Source: Bin5 sp034428395 (GTDB lineage: Bacteria > Chloroflexota > Anaerolineae > Caldilineales > Caldilineaceae). From it: a stretch of 64,000 bases of DNA. Shown here one piece after another: positions 36,397-45,071 of the stretch. Below the pieces are notes generated by a model. That model did no database searches, had not been told where the DNA came from, and was given only the letters and a program-made list of their open reading frames with translations. Made by a program: the position numbers and the translations under genes. Positions within the stretch are counted from its first letter, which is position 1; each line of letters begins with the position of its first letter. Location: contig DAOUHX010000424.1 of the NCBI GenBank assembly GCA_034428395.1, forward strand, positions 1 to 64,000, read 5' to 3'.

Positions 36397-39249
36397 TCAG
36401 TGAGGCTGCGCCTCGGAAAGCGGCAGCTCCTCCATTTCGTACCAGTTCGGGCCGGCTTCGACGTCCACCAGCAGGGGAACATCCAACCTGTAGGCCGATT
36501 CCATGACTTCACGCACGATCGGCGCAATCGTACCCAATTCGGCGTGCGGGACTTCAAGCACAAGCTCGTCGTGGACTTGCAGGAGCATCTTGGCTTTCAC
36601 TCCTTCGCTCTGCAGCCGCTGATGGAGCCGGCACATGGCAATCTTTGTGATGTCGGCGGCAGTGCCCTGAATCGGCGCATTGATTGCCTGTCGCTCCAGC
36701 GCCTGTCTCTGGTTGAAGGGCAGCCGCCCCCCGAGCTCGTCGAAACGGCGCCTGCGCCCCAACAGCGTCGTAACGTAGCCGTCTGTATTGGCCTGGTGGA
36801 TGGTCTCGTCTATGTATTCGCGCACCTTGGGATAGGTGGCGAAGTACTGATCGAGAAACTCCTGCGCCTCGGCCGGTCCCATGTCGGTGCGGCTGCTCAG
36901 ACCGAAAGCGCTTACGCCGTAGATGGTGGCGAAGTTGATGGTCTTGCCCATGCCGCGCTGGTCGTAGGAGACCTCGTCGAGCGGCACGTCGAACAGCCGG
37001 GATGCGGTTACCGCGTGAATGTCCTGTCCCTGGCGAAAGGCGTCGAGCAGCGGTTGCTCCTGCACGATGTGGGCCAGAATGCGCAGCTCAACCTGGCTGT
37101 AGTCGGCCGCCAGAAGCAGGTTGCCCTCCGAGGCCTCGAAGGCCTTGCGGACTTCCCGCCCCTGCTCGGTGCGAATCGGAATGTTTTGCAGGTTGGGGTT
37201 GTTGCTGCTGAGCCGGCCGGTCGAGGAGCCGGACTGGCTGTAGCTGGTATGGATGCGTCCCGTTTCCGGGTTGACCATTTCGCCGAGCGCGTCGACGTAG
37301 GTGCCGCGCAGCTTTTCCAGCTGGCGCTGCTCAAATAGGAGCGTAAGAAACTCGCCCTGGTCGGATGACAGCTCGGCCGCCACGTTTCTCAGCTTTTCCA
37401 GCTCGCCGACTGCTGTACTGACGAACCCAGTCCGCGTCTTCTTCAGCCCTTTGGACGGGAATCCCATTTCGTTGAACATCACTTCGCTGAGCTGCCTTGT
37501 GCTGCGCAGATTAAAGTCGCGACCGACGATCTGTTTCAGGCGTTCGTCAATCTGACCCAAACGTGCGACAAGCCTGACCGACATTTCCGAGAGAAAGCCG
37601 GTATTGACGCGGATGCCGGCCATCTCCATGTCGGCCAGGACCGGCAGCAACGGCAGCTCGATACTCTCGTATAGCTGCCACATCCCTGTTGCGTGCAGCT
37701 CTGGCGACAGCGCGTCCCAGAGCTGAATCGTTGCGTCGACGTCCGCGCCGCAATAGGCGGTGACCGCTTCGATATCTGCCTGCCCAATCGAGATCTGATT
37801 GCGGCCCGTGCCGATGAGCGATGATATGTCCGTCATCGTCCAGTCGAGCACCGCCTGCGCCTGCGCCTTGAGGCCGAGGGAGCGGCTGCCGGAGTCCAGC
37901 AGCCAGGCCGCGGTCAAGGTGTCGTGGATCGGGCCGTCGACTTCGAGCCCGTGACGGCGGCAGACGACAAGGTCGTACTTGCCGTTGTGCGCGACTTTGG
38001 GCAGGTCCGCACGGCTGAAGTAGGGCTGCAACCTGTCTCTGACAAGCTCCCAGGGCAGCTGTTCGCCCTCATGGTGGGCGACGGGAATGTAGCAGCCTTC
38101 GCCCTTTGCCCAGGCGATGCCTAGGCCAACGAGGCCGGCGATCATCGGGTCGGTGCCGGTGGTCTCAACGTCGAACGAGAGGATTTCTGCCCCTTCGAGA
38201 GCATCGACTACTTTTTCCAGCGCGGCCCGGTCCTGAACGCACAGATAGGCCTGTCCATCCGATGCCGGGCCGGTCGCGTCCGGGAGCAGAACGGGCGTGG
38301 ATTCTGCCAGAGCGCCATCCGGAAAGAGCCCAGACTGCTGCTGCGGTCCACCATCCGCAACGCCGGCCCCGGCAGCTTTGCCCAGTTCGTCGAGCTCGCG
38401 CTGCAGGCGGCGGAACTCCAGCTCGGCAAAGAGGCTCTCCACCGCGGCCCTGTCGTACCCGGCAAGGCGGAAGGTGTCGGCGTCAAAGGTAACGTCGAGA
38501 TCGCACACGATGGTCATCAGCCGCTTGTTGCGGCGGACGTCCTGCTCGGCGTCGCGCAGGTTCTGCTGCGTCTTGGGACCCCGAATCTCATCGATGTGGG
38601 CATAGAGGCCGTCGAGCGTACCGTACTGCTGCAGGTAGCGGATGGCCGTCTTTTCGCCGACGCCGGGCGCACCCGGTATATTGTCCGAACTGTCGCCCAC
38701 CAGCGCCTTCATCTCGAGGAACTGCTCCGGCGTGAGCCCGCCGTAGCGTTCGGCGACTTCGACTAAGCCATAGGCTAAAGTGGTCGGCGAAGGCCCGCCC
38801 GACGTGTACACGATGCGGACCCGGTCGGAGGCCAGCTGGAAGAGGTCGCGATCGCCGGTGAGAATCAATACATCGTGTCCGGCAGCGGCGGCCTGCTGCG
38901 CCAGCGCGCCGAGTACGTCGTCGGCTTCGTAGTTTTCCAGCGACACAGTCGGGATGCGCAAGACTTCCAGGACCTGCTCGATGCGGTCCATCTGCGGGCG
39001 CATGTCGTCCGGCATCGCGTCCCGCGTCGCCTTGTATTCGCTGAACTCCGCGTGCCGCCAGGTGTCGCCCTTGTCAAACGCCACGGCCACGCCGTCGGGG
39101 CGGTAGTCGCGCAGCACGCTGAACAGCTTGCTTACAAAACCGAACACCGCGCCGGTCGACTCGCCGCGGGCGGTGCTCATCGGCGCCCTGACGCCAAAGT
39201 AGGCGCGGAATGCCTGCGAGTGTCCGTCAATGAGAAGAAATGTCGACAC
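36397..39249 (-). CDS. polA: DNA polymerase I
   Basis: A 950-residue three-domain enzyme. The N-terminal 5'-3' exonuclease (LLIDGHSQAFRAYFGV; LKALVGDSSDNIPGAPGVGEKTA) spans about 1-290. The 3'-5' exonuclease-like domain begins at ILSFDVETTGTDPM, retaining the DxE pair and the later YCGADVD, so proofreading is plausible. The polymerase domain has motif A ADYSQVELRILAHI near residue 713, the O-helix RGMGKTINFATIYGVSAFGL, and motif C LLQVHDELVLEVP. GTG at 39249 is the start, with GGTGAG a few bases upstream. It functions in replication primer removal and repair. Confidence 0.97.
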   Translation of the reverse strand: MSTFLLIDGHSQAFRAYFGVRAPMSTARGESTGAVFGFVSKLFSVLRDYRPDGVAVAFDKGDTWRHAEFSEYKATRDAMPDDMRPQMDRIEQVLEVLRIPTVSLENYEADDVLGALAQQAAAAGHDVLILTGDRDLFQLASDRVRIVYTSGGPSPTTLAYGLVEVAERYGGLTPEQFLEMKALVGDSSDNIPGAPGVGEKTAIRYLQQYGTLDGLYAHIDEIRGPKTQQNLRDAEQDVRRNKRLMTIVCDLDVTFDADTFRLAGYDRAAVESLFAELEFRRLQRELDELGKAAGAGVADGGPQQQSGLFPDGALAESTPVLLPDATGPASDGQAYLCVQDRAALEKVVDALEGAEILSFDVETTGTDPMIAGLVGLGIAWAKGEGCYIPVAHHEGEQLPWELVRDRLQPYFSRADLPKVAHNGKYDLVVCRRHGLEVDGPIHDTLTAAWLLDSGSRSLGLKAQAQAVLDWTMTDISSLIGTGRNQISIGQADIEAVTAYCGADVDATIQLWDALSPELHATGMWQLYESIELPLLPVLADMEMAGIRVNTGFLSEMSVRLVARLGQIDERLKQIVGRDFNLRSTRQLSEVMFNEMGFPSKGLKKTRTGFVSTAVGELEKLRNVAAELSSDQGEFLTLLFEQRQLEKLRGTYVDALGEMVNPETGRIHTSYSQSGSSTGRLSSNNPNLQNIPIRTEQGREVRKAFEASEGNLLLAADYSQVELRILAHIVQEQPLLDAFRQGQDIHAVTASRLFDVPLDEVSYDQRGMGKTINFATIYGVSAFGLSSRTDMGPAEAQEFLDQYFATYPKVREYIDETIHQANTDGYVTTLLGRRRRFDELGGRLPFNQRQALERQAINAPIQGTAADITKIAMCRLHQRLQSEGVKAKMLLQVHDELVLEVPHAELGTIAPIVREVMESAYRLDVPLLVDVEAGPNWYEMEELPLSEAQPH

Positions 39250-39361
39250 GTTGGCTCACCTGTGGAATCGGCGCAGGGACCGTGCCCTTGTCTTGGTCGG
39301 CCGAGACGGGCCCTGCCGGCCTGCCGGCGAGAGTCCGGCGCCTCCCTGACTGCGGAAGCTG

Positions 39362-39577
39362 TTACTCTTCAACGACAAGCTGACCGCCGGCTACAAGCTC
39401 TCGAATCTGCCCGATTTCGAGAATCGAGCGCAGTGTTCGCATGCGGCGTCCCGCGTCGAGTCGGTACTGGCCGGTCGGGAGGTCAAGAATGTAGTTCTTG
39501 CCGCTCCGATTCGCGAGGACGATCACGTCCTTCGGGTCCTCGAGCCAGGTAATGTCGTCGTAGCTTCGCTTGGCCAC
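39362..39577 (-). CDS. Small conserved-looking cytoplasmic protein, unknown
   Basis: A 71-residue protein read from a GTG at 39577 that has GGGAGG eight bases upstream, which is why the longer frame to 39682 is rejected. Its sequence includes DDITWLEDPKDVIVLANRSG, NYILDLPTGQYRLDAGRRM and IRELVAGGQLVVEE, a compact mix of strands and helices with no membrane segment. It lies 112 bases upstream of polA on the same strand and could be co-transcribed. I do not recognise a family. Confidence 0.65.
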   Translation of the reverse strand: MAKRSYDDITWLEDPKDVIVLANRSGKNYILDLPTGQYRLDAGRRMRTLRSILEIGQIRELVAGGQLVVEE

Positions 39578-39696
39578 CGGAAAACCTCCCTGCGAACGGG
39601 CAACCGGATTGACGGAATCCCTGCGCTGCGCCGCAAATCGCTTCCGCCGCGGCGGGCAGGTCCCGTGTGCAACATAGCGCAATTGTACAGTCGGTA

Positions 39697-41298
39697 TCAG
39701 GATTTGACAAGATTCCTGGCGCGGAGCAGGCGAGTGGCAGTTCGGCCGCGCCCCCTTCTACCTGGCCGCGCGAGCCATGACTCGCAAAGCCCAACGACCG
39801 CGACCAGCGAGTACCCGCCGGCGTACAGGGCGAGGAAGGGCAGGCTCCACCAATGACCGCCGGCCGCAGCCACGAAGCAGCTTGCGCAGGCATAGGAGGC
39901 GAGAAAAAGCTCGCCGCCGACTACCGGCTCCAGTCCCAACGCATAGCCGCTGCTCTGCCAGGCGCCGGGCCTGTTGCGCCCATTAGGGCCGGCCGCGCGT
40001 TCGCCGGTCTCATCACGAAACTTGGGCGTGCGCAGAAAGACGCCCCCTTGTCCGAACACGGCCTGGACCGCCGCAACAGAGTTGCTGAGCGAGAGCCCCA
40101 TGCCCAGGAGCATGAGAAAGGGCAGAAAGGCCCAGCGGCGCAGCCAGTCGCGCGGATGCAGCCGGCGCTGTGCCAGGGCATAGAGCGCCGGCGGACCGAT
40201 GGAGACCAGGCTCAGGTAGGCCAGGGGCCAGAACGGCTGACTGCCGAGTAGAATCAAAAGCGGAGTGACGAGCAGCAGAAGCAGGAGCAACGGGTGGATC
40301 AGATACCCGCCCAGGTGGACGAGCGCGGCGATGCGCTTGAAAAGTGGCCAGCTGCCCTGCCAGATAGGCGCGCCGAGCTTGCGCAGGGTGGCGACGCTGC
40401 CTTTCGCCCAGCGGAACTGCTGCCGTTTGAAGGCCAGCAGCTGCGGGGGAAGCTCGGCCGGCGCTTCAACGTCGTCGAGATAGAGGCCGCGCCAACCGGC
40501 CATCTGCGCGCGGTAGCTCAGGTCAAGGTCCTCGCACAGCGTGTCCGCCTGCCAGCCGCCGACGGCCGCGTCTTCGATGCAGGCGCGGCGCCAGACGCCG
40601 GCGGAGCCGTTGAATCCGAATGGCAGGCCGACGGAATGACGGGCGGCCTGTTCCACTACGAAGTGGCCGTCGAGGGCCAGTGCCTGTGCCCTGGTCAGTG
40701 CCGAAAACGCCGGATTCAGATGGGTCCAGCGCGTCTGCACAAAGCCTAACTCGGCGCTGCTGCGCGCTTGAAACGTTGGGATGGTGCGGCGCAGGAAGTC
40801 GGGCCGGGGGGCGAAATCTGCGTCAAAGACCGCGATGAACTCTCCCGCGGCAGAGGCGAGCCCTTCCTGCAGGGCGCCGGCCTTGTAGCCGTGCCTGCTG
40901 GGACGGCGCACGACCTGTACGTCGATCCCTTTGCGTCGCCAGAAGGCGGCCCGACGTTGGCCCAGCGTGGTGGTGTCGTCATCCGAGTCGTCGAGCACCT
41001 GGATCTGTAGGCGGTCCGCGGGATAATCGATACGGGCGCAGGCGTCGATCAGGCGGCTGACGACGTGGAGCTCATTGTACACCGGCAGTTGCACCGTGAC
41101 CGCGGGCCAGTCCGTGTCATCTCTGCAAGGAGCTGGTCTGGCGGCTCGCCGGGAGTCGTTCGGAGCATAGGGCGTCGAACGGTCCGAACGGACGCGCAGC
41201 AAGGTAAGAACGATCGCCTGCAGTCCGTAGGCTGCCAGGCCGAGGGCCCCAATCGTATAGATTAGTTGCAACAAGAACAGTGGCGAAGACTGAGGCAC
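39697..41298 (-). CDS. Membrane glycosyltransferase, GT2 family (cellulose synthase/CgmA-like)
   Basis: A 533-residue enzyme with an N-terminal membrane helix (LFLLQLIYTIGALGLAAYGL), then a GT-A domain: VQLPVYNELHVVSRLIDAC, LQIQVLDDSDDDTT, DADFAPRPDFL (DXD), the acceptor loop CEDLDLSYRAQMAGW and QQFRWAKG (QxxRW). Four or more helices follow (YLIHPLLLLLLLVTPLLILLG and others). This is the architecture of processive beta-glycan synthases and of glucosyl/mannosyl transferases such as glucomannan synthases; the product is not known. Start is a GTG at 41298 with AGGAG eight bases upstream. Confidence 0.9.
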   Translation of the reverse strand: MPQSSPLFLLQLIYTIGALGLAAYGLQAIVLTLLRVRSDRSTPYAPNDSRRAARPAPCRDDTDWPAVTVQLPVYNELHVVSRLIDACARIDYPADRLQIQVLDDSDDDTTTLGQRRAAFWRRKGIDVQVVRRPSRHGYKAGALQEGLASAAGEFIAVFDADFAPRPDFLRRTIPTFQARSSAELGFVQTRWTHLNPAFSALTRAQALALDGHFVVEQAARHSVGLPFGFNGSAGVWRRACIEDAAVGGWQADTLCEDLDLSYRAQMAGWRGLYLDDVEAPAELPPQLLAFKRQQFRWAKGSVATLRKLGAPIWQGSWPLFKRIAALVHLGGYLIHPLLLLLLLVTPLLILLGSQPFWPLAYLSLVSIGPPALYALAQRRLHPRDWLRRWAFLPFLMLLGMGLSLSNSVAAVQAVFGQGGVFLRTPKFRDETGERAAGPNGRNRPGAWQSSGYALGLEPVVGGELFLASYACASCFVAAAGGHWWSLPFLALYAGGYSLVAVVGLCESWLARPGRRGRGRTATRLLRARNLVKS

Positions 41299-41485
41299 CT
41301 ATTGCGCTCCTGTGCAGCCTGTGCCTTTTTGGTGATTTGCATGAAAACGCCGACGGTCAACGCCGGCATTTGCAGACTCAGCTAGTATAGTTCAATTGAG
41401 GAGAAGGCCTAAAAGCTTACAATCCTCAATCCATACTTTGGACCCACTCAGCCGTCTTTGGCTTCAATGAGGCGATAATTGCGAA

Positions 41486-42349
41486 TCAGTCATACTTCAG
41501 CGCGCCAGAATTCATCCTTAGTACTTTTTCGTATGTTTTCTTCTGCTCCCTCAGCCAAACGGCCATCGTTTTCCAATTGCCCCTATCATGCGTATTAACA
41601 CTAAGCTGTGTCGTGCACCGGGGATTCTTGCCACCCATAAGTCCGGCACCATCCAAGGCAGACTTCAATGCATTTCGGTAAGGTCTGACTCTCGAAAAAA
41701 CGACTTCGTCGGATTCTTCTCGTTGCCCTGTCAGGTAGACTCTGACGCCATCCGGCCTGAAGTACTGAACAATGTAGAGTTGGGCTTCCTCCACCCTATG
41801 CCGCACGCGTCTACAGCTAGATCCCTCAGAGAAAACCGGCCATTGGACAAGGCCCGGATCAACTTGGCCCCAGAATTCTAGAGCGCGTCGATCTTTCCAG
41901 CCTCTGGGGTACTCTATCACTTCTAGTGCAGGCACAAGATTCGATGTAAGGTCACGATAAACACTGACCCTAACGGCGAAGAAGCTTGTCGACTCTTCCT
42001 GAATATCGTTCAGCCATTGAATTGCCGAAAGGTTCGTACCCCAAAACTTGGGAGCGACCCAGACACTCGTCCGAGCTTTCAACTTGACATGGTAGTGGAG
42101 CAACTGACCCAAATGCCTGGAATCGGCATGAGTCAACTGATTCTCGATGACTACACGATTCCCGTCCTCGCGGTTACAAGCAACGAGATCGGCCCTAAAG
42201 GGACCGGCCTCGACTTCAGTGCCGACGAGCTCTAAATCCATTCCTAGTTCGGCCGACAACAAGTCCAGATTTTTGGATAGCCACGGCGTGAAGCACTTGG
42301 CCTCAAATGGCCATTTTTCTTTCACTCCAACGTTCCAATTCTTACCCAA
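41486..42349 (-). CDS. PD-(D/E)XK nuclease-like protein with DUF4268-like C-terminus
   Basis: A 287-residue protein. Residues of about 40-85 contain a candidate nuclease core: AGPFRADLVACN, then RVVIENQLTHADSRHLGQLLHY, where Asp and Glu-x-Gln match the D-(E)xK/Q arrangement. The second half (about 150-287), with EFWGQVDPGLV and VYLTGQREESDEVV, resembles DUF4268. Such proteins are often annotated as hypothetical or restriction-linked, but no methyltransferase or specificity gene is near. Base composition is visibly lower in GC than neighbours, with codons such as TTA and AAT more common, suggesting transfer. The start codon is TTG at 42349; GTG 42325 is an alternative. Confidence 0.7.
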   Translation of the reverse strand: MGKNWNVGVKEKWPFEAKCFTPWLSKNLDLLSAELGMDLELVGTEVEAGPFRADLVACNREDGNRVVIENQLTHADSRHLGQLLHYHVKLKARTSVWVAPKFWGTNLSAIQWLNDIQEESTSFFAVRVSVYRDLTSNLVPALEVIEYPRGWKDRRALEFWGQVDPGLVQWPVFSEGSSCRRVRHRVEEAQLYIVQYFRPDGVRVYLTGQREESDEVVFSRVRPYRNALKSALDGAGLMGGKNPRCTTQLSVNTHDRGNWKTMAVWLREQKKTYEKVLRMNSGALKYD

Positions 42350-42404
42350 CTATGAATGCCTTTCTTAGGTCTTCAAACATCTCATCGACCCTACTTGTGT
42401 CGGC

Positions 42405-44468
42405 CTACTCCTGCTCGGCCTCTTCCTCTTTGCTCTGCGTGATGACCTGGTCGGCCAGGTGGCCGGGGACCGGCTCGTACCGTTCGAAATCTATGGTGTA
42501 TATGCCCCGACCCTGTGTCATCGAGCGGAGGTCGGTTCCGTAGCGCAGGATCTCAGCCAGCGGGATCTCGGCGTTGATGATGGCCCGGTTGTTGCGATTC
42601 TCCATGCCCTGTACGCGGCCGCGGCGGTTGTTGAGGTCGCCCATGACGTCGCCCATGAACTCGTCGGGAACGGTCACCCTCATGCTGTAGATCGGCTCGA
42701 GCAGCACCGGCCGCGCCTCCTGCATCGCAATCTTGAAGACCTCGCGACCGGCCGTCTGGAACGCTATGTCCTTGGAATCAACCGGGTGGTGCTTGCCGTC
42801 GAAGACGATGGCCTTGACGTCGACGATGGGGAAGCCCGCGATCACGCCCTGTTCGAGAATCTGGCGGATTCCCTTCTCGATGGAGGGTATGAAGACGCTG
42901 GGAATGGAACCGCCAAACACTTCGCTGTCGTAGGCGAAACCGTCGCCCCGGTCTTGTGGTTCTACGCGCAGCTCGACGTCGGCAAACTGCCCTGCGCCTC
43001 CGGTCTGCTTCTTGTGGCGATAACGGGCACTGGCAGTCCGGGTCACCGTCTCCTGGTAGGGGACCTTCGGTACCGACGTCTCGACCTTTACGCCGAACTT
43101 GTTGTCCAGGCTGCGGATGGCGACGTCGATGTGCGTGTCCCCCATGCCCTGCAGGATGTTCTGCTTTGTGGCGTAAACGTATTCGACCTGCAGCGTCGGG
43201 TTCTCTTCGGCCAGCGCCTGCAATCCCTGGCCCATTTTGGCACTGTCGGCCTTGGTTGCCGGCATGACCGAGACCGAGTAGAGCGGCCTTGGATATTCGG
43301 GCGGAGCGATGGTGAGCTTCTCTTCGCCGAGCGTGTCCGAGGTGCTCAGGTCCTCCATCTTGGTGATGACGCCGATATCTCCGGCAACCAGGCTGGCAGC
43401 CTGTTCCAACTCCTTGCCGCAGACGTGGAAGAGGTTCTGCAGTTTCTCATTCTTGCCGGTTCGCTGAATCGTCACCTGTGAATCGGCCGAGAGCGTGCCG
43501 GAAACGACACGCACGTAGTTCATCCGCCCGACGTAACGGTCGACGATGGTCTTGAACACGTAGGCTGCCACCGGCCCATCGGCCGCGGCCTCCAGTTCGG
43601 TGATCTCTTCTTCGCCGTTCGCGGCCGGCGAGACGACGTCCTCCGGAGAAGGCACGTAGCTGATCAGCGCCCGCACCAGGCTGCGGAGCCCAATGTTGGC
43701 GATGGCGCTGCCGCAGAAGACGGGGATAATCTGGCCCTCTTTGACGCCCTGGCGCAGCCCCTGGCGGACCTCGTCTTCGGTCAGCTCTTCACCTTCCAGG
43801 TACTTCATGATCAGTTCGTCGTCGGTCTCGGCGGCGGCGTCAATCAGGGCCTGGCGAGCCTCTTCGGCCGCGTCTTCCATTCCGGCCGGGATCTCGGCCA
43901 CGCTGGCATCCGCGCCGAGATAGGCCTTCATGTCGACCAGATTGACAACGCCTTCGAAGCTCTCGCCTGCGCCGACCGGCAACTGAAATGGCAGAATGGT
44001 ACCCGAGAATGCCTCGTTGACACTTGCAAGCGCGCGTTCGAAATTGGCGTTCTCGCGGTCCATCTTGTTGATGAAGATAAGACGGGGCTTCTGCGCGGCA
44101 TCGAGCTGCTCCCAGGCAAGCTCGGTCCCGACCTCCACGCCTGCAACCGAATCGACCAGGACGAGTCCGGCTTCGGATACCGCGAGACCGCTGATGACTT
44201 CGCCCACAAAGTCGAGATAGCCGGGCGTGTCGACCAGGTTCAGCTTGGTGTCTTCCGCTTCTACCGGGACGATTGCGAGATTGATCGAGATGCCGCGGCG
44301 CTGCTCCTCGGCGTCCCAATCGGAGACGGTCGAGCCGTCCTCGACGCGCCCGAGTCGGTTCGAGCCGCCGGCGTTGAAGAGAAGCGCCTCGGCAAGAGAG
44401 GTCTTGCCGGAACTGCCGTGCCCAAGAATTGTTACGTTTCGTAGTTTGTCGGTTGAAAACTCAGCCAT
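42405..44468 (-). CDS. Elongation factor G-like translational GTPase
   Basis: A 687-residue GTPase with all five EF-G domains. G1 is GHGSSGKTSLAEALL (residues 16-30) rather than the canonical AHIDAGKTT, G2 is RRGISI, G3 is DTPGYLDF and G4 is NKMD. Domain IV/V landmarks include RHKKQTGGAGQFADVELR and YSMRVTVPDEFMGDVMGDLNNRRGRVQGM. The altered P-loop context and RGISI put it with the EF-G2/FusA-like group common in Chloroflexota and Thermus-like lineages; whether it is the main translocase cannot be told from here. AGGAGG precedes the ATG. No rpsL/rpsG/tuf genes flank it, unlike a classical str operon. Confidence 0.9.
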   Translation of the reverse strand: MAEFSTDKLRNVTILGHGSSGKTSLAEALLFNAGGSNRLGRVEDGSTVSDWDAEEQRRGISINLAIVPVEAEDTKLNLVDTPGYLDFVGEVISGLAVSEAGLVLVDSVAGVEVGTELAWEQLDAAQKPRLIFINKMDRENANFERALASVNEAFSGTILPFQLPVGAGESFEGVVNLVDMKAYLGADASVAEIPAGMEDAAEEARQALIDAAAETDDELIMKYLEGEELTEDEVRQGLRQGVKEGQIIPVFCGSAIANIGLRSLVRALISYVPSPEDVVSPAANGEEEITELEAAADGPVAAYVFKTIVDRYVGRMNYVRVVSGTLSADSQVTIQRTGKNEKLQNLFHVCGKELEQAASLVAGDIGVITKMEDLSTSDTLGEEKLTIAPPEYPRPLYSVSVMPATKADSAKMGQGLQALAEENPTLQVEYVYATKQNILQGMGDTHIDVAIRSLDNKFGVKVETSVPKVPYQETVTRTASARYRHKKQTGGAGQFADVELRVEPQDRGDGFAYDSEVFGGSIPSVFIPSIEKGIRQILEQGVIAGFPIVDVKAIVFDGKHHPVDSKDIAFQTAGREVFKIAMQEARPVLLEPIYSMRVTVPDEFMGDVMGDLNNRRGRVQGMENRNNRAIINAEIPLAEILRYGTDLRSMTQGRGIYTIDFERYEPVPGHLADQVITQSKEEEAEQE

Positions 44469-44617
44469 GAATCCTCCTCACAACGCTGACCATCGTCCCC
44501 GAACGGAGGGACCAGCCCCATTTATTTGTCCTGCCTATTTCTGCATTTGATTGCCCTTCTCGGACCGCCGCGCGGCAACACTGGCCGGCGAGCAGAAGCC
44601 GCAGGCAACCGTCCCAC

Positions 44618-44646
44618 ATTTTACTTTCTTTTGCCGCTACTGTCAA
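44618..44646 (-). promoter_or_regulatory. Sigma-70-type promoter of the EF-G-like gene
   Basis: On the - strand, TTGACA (44646-44641), a 17-base spacer and TAAAAT (44623-44618) form a near-consensus promoter. The leader to the ATG at 44468 is about 140 bases. It sits immediately beside the repeat block B. Confidence 0.8.
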
Positions 44647-44649
44647 CGA

Positions 44650-45039
44650 AACGGAGCAACCGCGTGCAATCCAAAACAGTCGTACAAATCCCCATTCCGC
44701 GGACAGCAACCGAGTCTTGCCAGGCCCCCGCCGTTCCCAGCCACTGGCAACTGACCACTGGCCACTGCCGTTTAGAGTTCCGAAATCCGAGTTTCGAGTT
44801 TCGGCAGTTCCGGGCCACTAGCAACTGACCACTGGCCACTGCCGTTTAGAGCTCCGAAATCCAAGTTTCGAGTTCCGGCAGTTCCGGCAGTTCCGGGCCA
44901 CTAGCAGCTGACCACTGGCCACTGCCGTTTGGAGTTCCGAAATCCGAGTTTCGAGTTTCGGCAGTTCCGGCAGTTCCTGCAGTTCCTGCAGTTCAGGGCC
45001 ACTATCCACTATCCACTATCCACTTTCCACTATCCACCG
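44650..45039. repeat. Dispersed intergenic repeat, copy B, with tandem expansion
   Basis: The 603-base gap between the EF-G-like gene start and the acyl-CoA dehydrogenase stop is almost filled by repeats. A first half (from about 44650, CGTGCAATCCAAAACAG, then CAAATCCCC) matches copies A and C. Three head-to-tail units begin at 44740, 44814 and 44897 (74, 83 and 101 bases), each opening with GCCACT(G/A)GCA(A/G)CTGACCACTGG and ending in one, two and about four copies of a nine-base unit GGCAGTTCC. A tail at 44998-45039 is a run of CCACTAT-type units. Each unit contains the inverted pair CCGAAA/TTTCGG and could fold. Confidence 0.85.
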
Positions 45040-45071
45040 CCGCTAAAAGTTGAGATCGTTCGGCACGAACG

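Noticed and set aside
36400..37338. 312-codon frame on the + strand
   Set aside because: Antisense to the polymerase domain of polA.
44740..45039. Possible CRISPR array
   Set aside because: Units of 74, 83 and 101 bases are near-identical throughout with no unique spacers of constant length, and no cas genes are present.
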